Positions 12,351 through 24,279 of a stretch of 64,000 nt of DNA are shown here, in pieces. The stretch's first letter is position 1. Each line of letters starts with the position of its first letter. Source of the stretch: Filosporella fistucella (Eukaryota; Ascomycota; Leotiomycetes; Helotiales). The DNA is taken from positions 1,488,001 through 1,552,000 of the forward strand of contig JAQJZZ010000017.1 in assembly GCA_030077755.1 (NCBI GenBank), given 5' to 3'. The notes under the pieces are model-generated. The model was not told where the DNA came from. It ran no database searches and saw only the letters and a list, made by a program, of their open reading frames with translations. Position numbers and translations under genes: made by a program.

Positions 12351-12429
12351 ATGTGCTGGTGGCAGCTTATAAGAATCTGAGAGCGTTGAGCGATTCCAGC
12401 GAGGAATGGACGTCGAGTGCTCGAAAGAT

Positions 12430-13087
12430 TGGCCCACAAGTGTACGAAGATGTCACATTTGGGGACTTACGCTATGCGATCGACTTTTTTGCCAGACGAA
12501 ACAACCTCTCTGTCTTTCCTACCCTGAACAGGTATGTGATCTTTGATCATCAAGATTGGGCCAAAGCAGTTATGATCCACTGTGAGGGGGACATCTCTAT
12601 TCTCAAGCTCAACAGATATCGTCAAGTTATCATCGTACCTACCCACCCCGTTTATAACGAGGGTGAATATTTCTTGTCTCCAATATCCTTGGATTTCCCC
12701 TTTCAGTGAAAAAGCAAGGGTACAACTCATGGTACAAACCAGCTATACCTGGTAGTGATTGCAACAGCGGCCTATTTGCAAATGACGCGGCAGTTTGGCT
12801 CACTGTCATCACGGCTGTCAACGCCAATGACTTTGGTCGACCACACAGATACGAATGGGATGACAAGGATCTCGTGATTCCAGGTACTGCGATTGTGGCT
12901 CAACAAAACAAGAAGGACATCACCAAGCCCAAGATATACCGAGTTAGATGGTGCCACTCAATTTACCAAGGACCAGAAAGATGAAGTTGTCAGTCAGTGC
13001 TACGTGTACTCCAAATTCGAGACTTTCCTGGAGGCTTTCTCATGCAGGGGTGTTAATGGAGGAGCCACATCGCCTCTCTATGACTGA
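12430..13087 (+). pseudogene. Decayed MYND-family protein, copy C (C-terminal part)
   Basis: On the plus strand the family blocks reappear: QVYEDVTFGDLRYAIDFF, WAKAVMIHCEGD, then after a frame slip near 12708 NDAAVWLTVITAVNANDFG and TAIVAQQNKKDITKP, and after a second slip near 12950 DEVVSQCYVYSKFETFLEAF, ending at TGA 13087. Similarity begins only about 80 bp from where copy B's finger region begins on the opposite strand, so B and C abut head-to-head and C lacks the finger-coding 5' part. The arrangement suggests an inverted duplication with one truncated arm. No functional product is expected. Confidence 0.65.
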
Positions 13088-13836
13088 AATCGACATATAC
13101 ACCACCCTAAAGGATACCAGTTGAGAGACAGGACACAAAATAAATGATCAATAATGCATTGGGAAAAGTTTCATGAGGAAAATGTTACATGAATATACTT
13201 TTGTCAAGGTCAACATAGCCATCTGCGATTACAAGCAATATGGGAAGCATAGGGAATAGAAAACAAGTAATAGGACTGCTACTGGCAGCAACAACATCAT
13301 TCAAATTAATTTCTCTTTTTTGCCTCTTGTGACAAATATTTACGAAGTGATACGGTTCAAGGATGCGATGAACACTTCTGAAATTCAAGCCCAGATGAAG
13401 CGAACTATCAAAATTGAGGTTGGCAATTGATTTATACCATACTGTCCCTAGACCTTTCAAAGGTTGGAGTCAATAGACTTTTGTAATCATTTTTGAAATA
13501 TAATTATCAAAAGCAGGTGCGGGGTAACGTGATGATCGAGGGGTAATTTTGTCACGTGCGTAATGTTGCTGTAAAAGGGGAAGAAAATGGAAGAATGCTA
13601 CTCATACTGGGGTAAAACTTATGAGCTCACGAGTGCTATATGATTATACTTGCAAATCACAGCCTCAAGGGAATATTGAATCTCAAAATTTCGTCGAAAA
13701 ATATACATTAAATCTGACATTATGAAAGCCTGGTTGGGCGATAAATTTCGTTATTGGGCCGCTAAATCCTCTTAATTTGGAAATTCGCAGGCTCTCCCAT
13801 ATTTCTTTCCAACTCCATGCTTAAAAAAAAAAAGAG
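13088..13836. other. AT-rich intergenic region, no gene recognised
   Basis: 749 bp between copy C and the convergent LtrA-like gene. A CACGTG occurs near 13554. No coding signal seen. Confidence 0.5.
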
Positions 13837-15961
13837 TTACATAGGCTGGTGAGTTGGATACGTGCCTAGTGGTTTAGGCTGGATATCATAGAAGCCATGC
13901 GGTGAATACTGAGGTGCTGGCGAAGAGACACTTGAAGGAGGGCCCATCGCTGGGCTCATGGCAGGACTCGCTGAAGGAACCATCTCATACGTTTGCCCTG
14001 ACAATAATGTCTTTGTCATACTATCATGATGACCGCCCATCCCAAAAGCCATCGAATTATGGTGGTTCACTGGGGCGTGCTCATCGTGGCCGTGGCCGTG
14101 GCCGTGATCCGGGTCTGGAAGTGGGATTGCGAACTTCTTCTGGAAGCTGCGTGTTCCGAGCCAGCGACAGATGCGATCAACGAATAAGATGAGCCCGATG
14201 AGGATGCAGATAGAGGTTACCACAAGGGGGCTGGAAATAAAGTTGGAGAATGGGATTTCGACGAAGTTGAGGAGCGCTACGCCGACGGCTAGAAGAGCGA
14301 TGATGAAGCGGAAGATGAGGCGGATCCATTCAAAGCGATCGTGCTTGTTTCTGCGGACAATCCAGAGGAAGAATAGCAGGAGGGTCATCATCATGGCGAC
14401 TGAGAGCCAGAGATAGGTGTACACGGTTCTGTATGTCTTGTAGTAACCTTCTGCTCGGGGTGCGGCATCGATGCCATATCTTTTCCAGTTTGCAGTGTAG
14501 AGATAGTACTCTACGTTTAAGGCGGCAGAATCAGATTCTAGTGTCAAATCGCAGTAATTTGGTTCAAGTCGAGGAAATAAGGTTCGATTCAAGTAGTAGT
14601 AAGCCCAGTCGTAACTTCTCGGATCGTAGTAGTCGGCCTTGGAGTAGTAAAGAGTAGAGTTCAACTGTGCGACGAAAGCATTTCTTGCTGCGATTGGAGG
14701 TGCGCAGAGTGCCGTGATTTGATTTGAGATTTTGACCCAAGATGTAATTGCTTGGTAGATGACGGCCATACGGTTGCTTCCCTCAACTGTTCCAACAATG
14801 CCGAGATGTAGGAAGAAATGACTGAGTGCCCACCATTGCTGCTTGATTGTTCCATAGTCACCGTGGGGGTGGTTATCGAAATACATTTGCCAAATTAGCA
14901 ACTGTAATGAAAACGTTAGCGTGATATTCTTGTGACGATAGAGAGTATAAGTTTACCAGCATGACAACAATAGAGAACATAGCAACAATTGCACCGGCCG
15001 CGGGAGCGGCTTCCGTAGGCCAAAGGTATCCGACTGTCTTCGAGACACCGATGACGCCCTCACCAATGATGATCATTGTCAACAGGGATAATCTCTCATT
15101 CATGTGCGTCTCCTTGAAACTCAACATCCTCCAAATCGATGAGATGGTAACAATGATGAACGATTCTGCTGGAAGAATTATCCACCAGCCAATATGAGCG
15201 TTCGAGATTGCAGTCTTCTTGAAACCAATGAAGGTCTATATTGGGTTAGTCAACACTGATTGAGGAGGATTATATGAATACTAACAGCAGCAAGGCAACC
15301 TGCAGAAACGAGGAAGGTGGCGATGATCAAAGTCATCGGAAGAATGAGGTTCTTATATTTTGAACAGATGAAGAAGGCGACAACCGTGTATTGAATTGCT
15401 AGTAATAGCCTTGAGAAAGCCAAGATAATTGCCAAGGTCTGGTAAATTCTATAGTATCCCATAGATTCGTATGTTCCTGGGTTGAAGTTTGTTCCAACGG
15501 CAGCGAAAATCGCAAATGTTATGAACTGACAGAGCTTGCAGATACGTTCAAATACCGAATCGCCGGCGAATCGAACGTCGAAGATTGTGATTTGAAACCA
15601 TGTTGACCAAAGTACAAGGAAGCTAAAATTCATTAGCCAGGCAGTTCCGGATATCCTTGATAATTGCAAAGAAGGTAAAGTGCAAGATGATATGGACATA
15701 CAAGCCTATGTATGCTGCAACATTGCTCGTAGTCGTGACATCGTGGTAGGCGGTGAAAGTGGCCAAATTTGCAACGAAGAAGAGATCAAAGAACAGCTCA
15801 AGCATCGAAGCTTCATGTCGTACGTGAAAAGACTTAAACGCTTTTCCCTTCAAGTCATGCAGAGGGGAAGCCACCCATTGCAGGGACTCCTTGACTCTTG
15901 CTTTGTAAAGCTCCTGGTAAGCTGGTTTAGCCAGAGGCTTTCCAGACATATTTGGGTCCAT
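13837..15961 (-). CDS. LtrA-family (low temperature requirement A) membrane protein
   Basis: Exons 15961-15702, 15622-15286, 15235-14957 and 14901-13837 give 646 aa. The diagnostic LtrA block MLELFFDLFFVANLATFTAYH lies at about residue 54, followed by around ten hydrophobic segments; NERLSLLTMIIIGEGVIGVS matches the second conserved block. The long last exon adds a loop rich in Tyr/Asp, more membrane segments and a soluble tail with DPDHGHGHGHDEHAP, a possible metal-binding stretch, and Pro/Ser/Tyr-rich sequence. The family is widespread in bacteria and filamentous fungi; its biochemical function is not established. Each junction restores a conserved motif (for example YIGF|FLVLWSTWFQ), supporting the model. 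An extra 5' exon cannot be excluded. Confidence 0.85.
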
Positions 15962-17851
15962 TTTCAGTCCAACAAATTCTGAAAGTCGATACTTGTCAGT
16001 GTTGACATGTGCAAAGCACTTGCCGAACGAAGGAAATCGTTGGAAGATTTCGGGGATGGATGCAGAAACAGTAGATACTGGACGGAGCAGGCAAATATAT
16101 AAACCCCTCCCAACTTCCCCAAAATTGTGAACTCATTTCGTGATTCTGGATGGATTCAAGACATGCTAAGCAACCCAGACACAACCCAATGGCAGCGCCC
16201 ACGAGGAACTGATGGCGCATCAGCTTCTGCGGGCGCAATCAAGCAATTGACAAGAATGGACGCTGTACTGTCTTACTACGCAGCCTCAAAGACTGCCCCG
16301 CCTCGTTCTATTCTAGTACTCGCACGGCGGAAGTCGTGGGCAAGATAAAATCTTCAATAAAAAACGTATTTTAACGTGCAGCACACGCTACTCAACCGAA
16401 TCGAGCCTTCATTCTAGACCCGGGTAAATATTTCATGAATCTGCAGGCAGTGAAATTGGTCGAGCCCGTTCAAAAAATTGGATAAAAACGCCAAAGAAGT
16501 CTCGTGGCTGGTATACCCTGCACACTTGGACAAAAGGAGCGTTGCCAGCCTGCCAGACATATTGCTTGTTGGCTGTAAGGTTGTGAGACAACGCAAAAGA
16601 ACAACTTTAGGGCTGGCTGGAGGCGGTAAGCCAAAAGCACATCCTGTAACATAATAGCAGATTACTGGGACCATTGGGCGATGTACGGTGGTACGATGTT
16701 ATGACCTACAATTCCATTGTATTCGGACTCAATGGCCCGGAAGTGGGGTGCAACCCCCATATTTCGAAAATGTCTGACATGTTGCGGTAAACTGTCTCTC
16801 GTACAGATGTTCATGCTAGCCTTTGAGTTCTCGGGCGAGAAATGAGATACACATATGATAAAAGTCGGGAGACATCGAGAGAAAAGTCATTTTCCGAAGA
16901 TAAACAATAGTTCTGAGCTCGAAGTGTCCGGAGATGATCCCGACTCAATCGCTGAAATTCACTTTTAGCTCTGCCAAGCCCTCGCTTGTGTCTAGCGGCG
17001 GGAGTACCCAAATTACATAAGCGGCTTCGGTCTAGATTGGATTGTCGTTTGAGTCGTTGTCGTTATTGTTGCAGATTCGGCACGAAGTACAGTCCAGCTC
17101 ACCTCAACATCGGCCTAGGCCTTCTCCTTTCTTATGCAATGAACACAACAATATGAACGTGGAGTATGAGTATGTATCTCATGGCCATGAATATGCAGCC
17201 GCTTTCAGCTGGGACATTGTCTGCCAACGGTCCATTTCAATATCAAATCACTTGCGGCGAAGAAACCCTTGAGGCATTCTAAATGTCCTGTAGGAAGTAC
17301 CTGGGTACCTCCTTTGTGCTTCGTCCTACCCGCTTCACCCCACTTGCCGCAAGCGAAGGCAATATGTTTCGGTGCAAATTGTAACGCAAGCCACGATCGA
17401 GGTTGAATACTACCTTATCATCCAAAAAGCTTCATTGTCTCCGGAGACGCTCACTGAGGCAGAGAATCTCAGTACGGTCTCGCCAAAAGCACCTTCATCC
17501 GTAAGGTGGCCTATGTGAGGTCGCGAATGCTCGAAACCTTTGCAGGTAAGACAGCTCAGCATGCATCAATGGGAACTTTCAAGCCTCAAAGGCCATTTAC
17601 GGAAGAAAATTCTACTCTAGAGACCGTGATATATTGAATAATGACTACAAATCGATCTCTTTCCGTTGGTGCCCGTTCTCGCCCCTTTGACACTTCCTTG
17701 CTTTCTTTTCAGCAATTTTATATCGTGCCGCTGGGAAGTTGGATCCTCCTGAAGTTTGCTGGTCCGACAGATGTGAACTCTGTAGACCTCTCTCCCTCAC
17801 TCTTTCCTGAAAACTTGGCATTCATTTCTTTCTGTATCGAATAGTCACAGC
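15962..17851. other. Long intergenic region, no gene recognised
   Basis: 1.9 kb between the divergent LtrA-like and DUF3176 genes. Scattered open frames of 60-90 codons have no recognisable content. It presumably carries both promoters; the last 200 bp before 17852 are pyrimidine-rich, as is usual for fungal 5' UTRs. Confidence 0.5.
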
Positions 17852-19659
17852 ATGGCAGAGCCAAAGACCGCTGCCATGACTTCTCTCAGCGAGGTTCATG
17901 CTGATAAGCACTCGAATGATGATCTTTCTCCAAAATTCCCTGCCATCGATGATGTTGAAGCCCAAGACTCGAAACGACATATATTCAAACGAATACCGAT
18001 CTATGGCATCATCGGGGTCCTCGGAGCGCTTTCAACGTTTGTGCTATCATGGCTGATCTTACATTTTTGTGAGGGGCAAGAGGTTTGGGTAAAACCGCAA
18101 CTTCAACCCGCTGCTTGGCTCTCGATAGTTCTGTCCGTCAACGCCATTTTCCTTCGTATGGCTATTTCTGAGGTTAGTTATACGTATGACGAACAGATTT
18201 CATGGGTTAACTATTCCAGGGTGTGACAGTATCTTGGTGGTATCGTGCCTCGAAGCCACATACAACAGTGGGGGACTTACATTCTACATGGAATCAAGGC
18301 ACAGGACCGCTACAAGCTCTTGCCTCCGGACGGAGCTTTAGTTCTGTTGCATTGGCGACATTGTTCGTTGGCACAATTCCTTTGAATGGGTTTTTCCTCC
18401 AAAACGCAGTATCTGAGACGCAGACCTTTCTGGATAAAGCGCCAATGATACAGCTTCCCATGTGGCAGAGTTTCCCCGAAGGCTATTCTGCTGAGTTGAG
18501 AAACGATTCCAGTGTTGGGACATGGTCAACAAGATGGGCTGATTATGCACTTCACGCCGTAAATCATTATCAGCATGGAAGCCCGATACAGTTTGACGAG
18601 TTCCCAACAGGATGCAATGGCTACTGCGACATTACATTACGTGGCGTTGGTTTCCTGGACGAGTGCTCCTACTATAGGATTCCATACGATTTCCCCTTGG
18701 ACTCCACTGATTCATCTATCAGCTCCAACGACTCCGAAACCACGATCTTCTCTATGGAATTCGGCTGGAATGCTGACCACCCAAACACAATCTTTGTCAA
18801 CACCGTCATTAAAGACGACTCGTCTTGTAGCGGTCAATTATTAGTCAAGAACTGCACTTTACATATGGGAACGGTCGACTACACTGTCGGCATTTCTACT
18901 AATGCTGTTCATGGTGAATCAAAAACCGCTCGACAGGCCTATCTAATTGCACCATCCGTTGCAGCTGATGTGTGGGTCTCCTCACCCAATGTGACCCTTT
19001 TCCCTTCCTCAAACGGATCGGAAGTCGGCGAGACGACATTTGGTGGCTTTGCCGATGCACTTGGTTCTTATTTCAATAGCACCGTCAATCTTCGTTATGA
19101 GAATGGCCACTCATCAATTGTTACTCATGGTGGTCTTGCAAGTATCTGGCCGCTGAAAATTCATTCTTGGGACCCAGAGTCTGGTGCCAATGTTACAGAC
19201 AATTGCCAAGTCATGTCACATGCCTCACCCTTTCCTCTCTTCACCGATGCGACTTCTTACGCTTTAGAAACAGTCCGTTCTATGTTCTTGTTCGCTTCAA
19301 TTTTTGGACCTCATTTAATTGATGACACTTCTGCCATACAAAAGGTTGTCTCGCCAGCAGCCTACATTGAGGCCACTATATACCGCGTCGAGTACCGGTG
19401 GTGGATAGGGAGCCTGTGTCTTACGCTCCTGATCATCTTGTTTATCCTCCCGACCTTCTGGGGCTACTGGAACCTGGGCAGGAGAACTACCATGAGTCCT
19501 GCAGAGACTGCAAGGGCGTTTCAGACTGCTTCACTTGAAAGGGCGTCTTCAGATGTAGATACCGCAACATTGATCAAGCGTATGGGTGACAGCAGAATCA
19601 ACTCAGATATGGATAGAGAAATTGAGATGAACCGGATGGGGAGCGAGAAGTTAAAATAA
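17852..19659 (+). CDS. DUF3176-family transmembrane protein
   Basis: Exons 17852-18172 and 18220-19659 join (GAG|GGT) to 586 aa. After an acidic, Ser-rich cytosolic start come two hydrophobic segments (about residues 50-70 and 85-105), then SEGVTVSWWYRASKPHTTVG, LHSTWNQGTGPLQAL and a third segment ending PLNGFFLQNA, which is the typical arrangement of fungal DUF3176. A long extracytosolic region with many Asn-X-Ser/Thr sites and paired Cys follows, then one more membrane segment near residue 520 (LCLTLLIILFILPTFWGYW) and a short charged tail. This predicts a plasma-membrane or endomembrane glycoprotein. The family has no known biochemical function and is strongly expanded in filamentous ascomycetes. 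Confidence 0.85.
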
Positions 19660-20214
19660 GATAGTCAACTCGAAGTGGTGGAACTGAAAACCAAAAGTGT
19701 ACGTATATGAGTTTTCTGTCTAACAAGAGTTAATTAATCGACGCTGGGCACAGGGTACAACATGTGGTAGTGACATCTTCAGAATCACCGGGTAAATGCA
19801 GCTGTCAAAACCACCTAAGTCAGCAGAGGTAAATTCAGATTATATGGTGTTTCCGTAAAATCTACTTTAATCTCGGTGTAAGTAAATATGGCATGACAAA
19901 CTCAAATCCTTCAATATTTGTACTCACCGAAGCTGGGCGAGGTGCTGCAACGCTTCGGTGTGGCGCAGCAAGATCGGCCAGGGCATTTTTACAGGCTTCT
20001 CGCCAAAAACCTCCCCCTAGAGATTAGCGATTGGTGGGACCGATCGCCATTTCTCCAGGGGCTCCTTTCCCATCCACCAAACAAGTTAGGCAGCTGAATG
20101 TGCAACGACAAGGCTGTGGCCGCTGTCACTTCACCTCACCTTAACTGCATCTCATCGAAGTCGATGGCTTGAAACTTCACTCTCGTTGCATCTCAGACAT
20201 CTCAATCGCCAATC
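19660..20214. other. Intergenic; promoter of the ZZ-finger gene
   Basis: 555 bp between two rightward genes. No coding signal; the last part before 20215 is C/T-rich. Confidence 0.45.
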
Positions 20215-23200
20215 ATGGCGCCGTCAAAGTTGTCTATTCCGAATAGATTGGTGAAGAAGTTCTTGCACCTCGATAGTTCGTCTGGCAGTAATATCAGTTC
20301 TGGCGCGAAAATACCTTGGGTTGCAGTTGGAAGTGGTAAAGATGTGCTTTTACCAAAGTTGGAAGAGATGTACTGGGCTGGAGTACGGAGAGAGTTGATT
20401 CATATTATCTTGACGTTGAAGGAATGGGAGTCGGAGGAGTTTAAGGATGTAGAATTGGAAGATGAGAAGGACGATCATATTTACGGATATGACACGTTCA
20501 TTGATCAGGTCAATGAGAGTTCACGATATTTTGCTTTTGAGTATGGTCAGTAAACATTCGTATGATTCATTTCCTGTTACTGATATCCTGCAGCACTAGC
20601 AAAGAGCGCGAAAATGAAAGAGGTTGGCGGAGAGTACGTTCCGTATGAGCTTGCCCTGCAGAATTTGTCGCGTGCTTTCAAAGCGAATCAGCATAGCATT
20701 CAACTCAAGCAAGAGATCAAGAATAGACTACAAAGTGAGCCTTGCTTCTCGGACTTTGCAAGATTCCTTATTAATTTATTCCAGAACGACCTACTAGAAC
20801 TCGTACAGAAAGGAGAGCTCGAATGCTTCTTCAAAGCTCAGGTATGGTTGCATTGCGCAAATAATAGGAAGCTGCCTGTCACTCACACTTATAGGATTCC
20901 TGGATATCGATAAGCTGATCGAGCATCGGGCACCACTGGAGATATTTTCATTCTGGAAGCGGCCAACAGTACCTCAACGTAAGTTGATTATTTCTCGGGC
21001 ATAATGGGTATACTAATGATCAAGTAAAATTTGATGGAATCGGAGTTCATCATAGTGCTAAATTTGAAGCACTTCGATGTGACATCTGCGATTCAGTTGT
21101 CCGGGGAAGTATGTATTTATGCATTAAAGAGGGGTGCGATGCAAGAGGTTCCAAAGGACCAATCTGCCAAGATTGCCGTTTCGAATCGAAACACACTGAA
21201 TCTCATCTTGTAAAACACTACAAACATTGTGCTGTACAAGATTTCATCAACGAGGAAATCGCTCACACATTATGTGATTGTCGATTGACCCTCCCTGTCG
21301 ACCCTGCAACTGGAAAGCCTCGAGATATCATCCCCATCCACAAAACAGACCACCATCGCCTAGAGGCCCAAGGTACGGCTTGGAGTACCATACCTTGCGG
21401 CTTGATGACTTTGAGCGACCAAATCGCTGAGGCCAAGTACAAGGGCATATTTGTGAAAATGGAAAAAAGAAAGACCCTTCGGCAGGAAAAATATTTGGAA
21501 GCACGGAGGGAAGAGCGAAATAAAGCGAAAAAAGCTATAAGGGAGAGAGAGGAGAGGCAGAGAGCCGACAAACTCAAAAGAGACGGCGTGACCATACCAA
21601 CAGAAAAGCCAGATTGGGAGATGTATAAGAAGACAGGAAAACCTGTGAATGTCGGACAGAAACCAATTGCGAAAGTCGAAACTATCGATTCACTTAAGGC
21701 TGAGGAGGACATTCCTTTCTTCATGAAAGGTTTAACAGATCGATATCCTTTTGGAAATGTCCACATGGCACTGAGAGTTGGCCCGCTACTCATAGAAAAC
21801 GGTGTGGCACAGTGTGTTCTTTCTTTCTAATGTGTATATTCACTCCCTATGATCCCGCTGACATTTACTAGCACACAAGGTGGGACATTGATTACAAGCC
21901 GTGACCCGCCCAGTCTTCAAGTCACAAGAGCTGATGATGATGACATTGAGAACAGTCTAGCTTTGAGTGAAGATCGTATTGTATTCGCGCAGAAGCGATC
22001 AGGCAGACGACCAAAACGATACAAGGCTGCAATCAAACAAATTGTGGGTGGCGCATTCAGTGGATTTCAACCAGATCAAAAAGCAAGTGAGGATGAGATT
22101 ATTGCAGCAATTATCCAAGCCGCATCTTTCAATCTGGATGATCCCGAGGAACACCAAAAGGAACAGACCGCATTATGGGAAAAGGTCTTATTCCCGATCA
22201 TGCAACAAATGAAAGAGTATCTTGGCCTCAGAGTGACCACATACCTCGGAAGTATTACAAGCAAACTTCTTGCAGAGAAAACGAAGCTACGCTGGAGTAG
22301 TAGAAGTAACAATTGTCAAAACTTCTGCGACAATCTGATCGACCAAAACCTTTTCAGCAAGCTCTTGGCTCCAACTGCATTAGGTAAACCTCCACTGTAC
22401 ATGCTCAGTTTCGTATGTCGACCAGAAGGTTATATGCGAGAAAGGGAGAACGTCCAAAACAAATTCGACGTCCCGAATGGCTTGACAGAAGAATACCTCC
22501 TGAAATTCAGATACGGATGGCATTTGGACTCCGATATCATCGATTCTCTGCAAGAGTACTGGTATGATTGGGGTGCTTTTGGCAGCCATCTGTACAAGTA
22601 CCAAGACATATTTCCCTGGGACTGCTCTGAGGCATACGGTCGATCTGCTACGAAATGCAACGACTGTAACATTTCGAAGCATGTTTGGAGTCATCCTTTT
22701 GATTCATTGTCTATGATCGAGCTCCATCTCAACCGAACTCGACAGCACTACCCCAGTATAGATTCCAAGAAAGACTGGGCACGAAATCGCTTGACAGTAT
22801 TGTTGGCTCAAGATGTAATCCAGGCTGGCGCAGCAGCTATGGCACAATCGTCGACGCTCCGCATGTCAACTGACTGGATGCCTCAGACAGACAATCCCAA
22901 GACGGACAGATTGAAACTTGGTGGCATCCACCGTGCTCAACCCTTTAGCCATCAATTTGAACAAGGCTCCTTCCATGAATATTTCGCAGCTAAATGGACA
23001 CATCTGAGGAAACAAGATCAGATTGCGGACTATGAGGAGATAAGAAATATGCGCACCATCCTCCCAGATATCGTTCCTCAAGATGGAACTTATTACCGTA
23101 CAGGACAGAGCGAATCCTATGGTGATACAGGAGGCAATTTCGGGGATTCAAGTTTTGGTGCCTATGTTACAGATGGTTGGGATGGGTCTTTCTCGGCCTC

Positions 23201-23554
23201 GGAATCTATGGATGCTGGGCTAGCTGCCATGGTTGGTACAGCTGATCCTGATAACAATGACGGATTTGGAGATGGCGGAGCGGCGGATGGTGGAGTGAGT
23301 GCTTTCTTCTCCTACACGTCCTTGAGGAAGAGAGACGGAAGAGTATTTCTGTTTAACTCTCACATTCATCTCTAGCCATGAATTACGCGGAAGTTGAGCT
23401 GACTTATCAATAGGACGGAGGAGGAGATGGCGGTGGAGATGGAGGAGGTGATGGTGGTGGTGGATGTGGCGGTAGGTTTGCATTTATGTTGCCAAGTTGA
23501 CTTACTAATGTTTCAATAGGTTGCGGAGGCTGTGGAGGATGTGGTGGAGATTGA
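20215..23554 (+). CDS. ZZ-type zinc-finger protein with Gly/Cys-rich tail
   Basis: A GT-AG model of eight exons (20215-20545, 20594-20734, 20785-20841, 20895-20978, 21025-21811, 21872-23294, 23414-23471, 23520-23554) is open throughout and gives 971 aa. The central part has HHSAKFEALRCDICDSVVRG then CIKEGCDARGSKGPICQDC, a ZZ-like finger, followed by HYKHC and a CDC pair. A basic coiled-coil-like stretch (KRKTLRQEKYLEARREERNK) follows. Further on, SNNCQNFCDNLI looks like the Asn-Cys-Gln motif of permuted papain-fold proteins (tentative). The tail is pure DGGG repeats ending CGGCGGCGGCGGD. The 57-nt third exon is doubtful: its convincing reading (NDLLELVQKGELECFFKAQ) is not the frame used by the spliced model. 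The downstream neighbour is a GRDP protein. Function unknown. Confidence 0.7.
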
Positions 23555-24279
23555 TCTTGCTCTCTGCATTGATTTCACATAATATTTCCGCCCTATAGCC
23601 CACGTAATACCATCATATTGCTTCCCATCTCAAGAAACAATTTCAGTGACATCTCCACCTTTCTCTCCAACCAGCATTCCTACCTCCCAGTCTTCTTCAC
23701 AGTGCTAGCAAGTTAGCATATGCAATGAAAATAAGTATTGTGTTCTCAGCAACTGATTAATGTGTATATCATAGAAATTTCGCCCAATGTATTGCTAACC
23801 TTTCCCCTCGACATGTGGAGTGTGTCCAGAGAGGGAATAAAAGGATGCGGCAGATATGGTAGGACGGCCTCACAGCTAGTGGGAAAGCCCACTTTGGTTT
23901 GGTATATTACCTTACCTAGGTAGAATCATCTCAACGTGTTGCCTATTGTCATGTGATTATCTCACGTGACCATGTGGGAGACTTATCAGTCGGTGAGCTG
24001 AATTACTTTGCTAATACATGCTTGAGAGGATTTACAATTGCAATATAGTTAGAGTATTTACCCATATATTGCTCAAAAATCAGGACATCGGGAATCACCC
24101 CAGGCTCCCTCCATGGCTGTCACACAAATGAGGCTGAGCACCCCTCCCCTGTTGCTTCCTATTTAGGACGATAGCGACAGCCTTACCACCTACTCCACTC
24201 CACCTCACCGAATCTCAATTCCACGACTTCCTCTCATCTCAATCTGATCTCATCTCTCATCAACTATCTTGAAGCAAAC
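23555..24279. other. Intergenic; promoter of the GRDP gene
   Basis: 725 bp. A tandem CACGTGA-type site lies near 23963. The 100 bp before 24280 are C/T-rich, typical of a fungal 5' UTR. No gene recognised. Confidence 0.45.
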
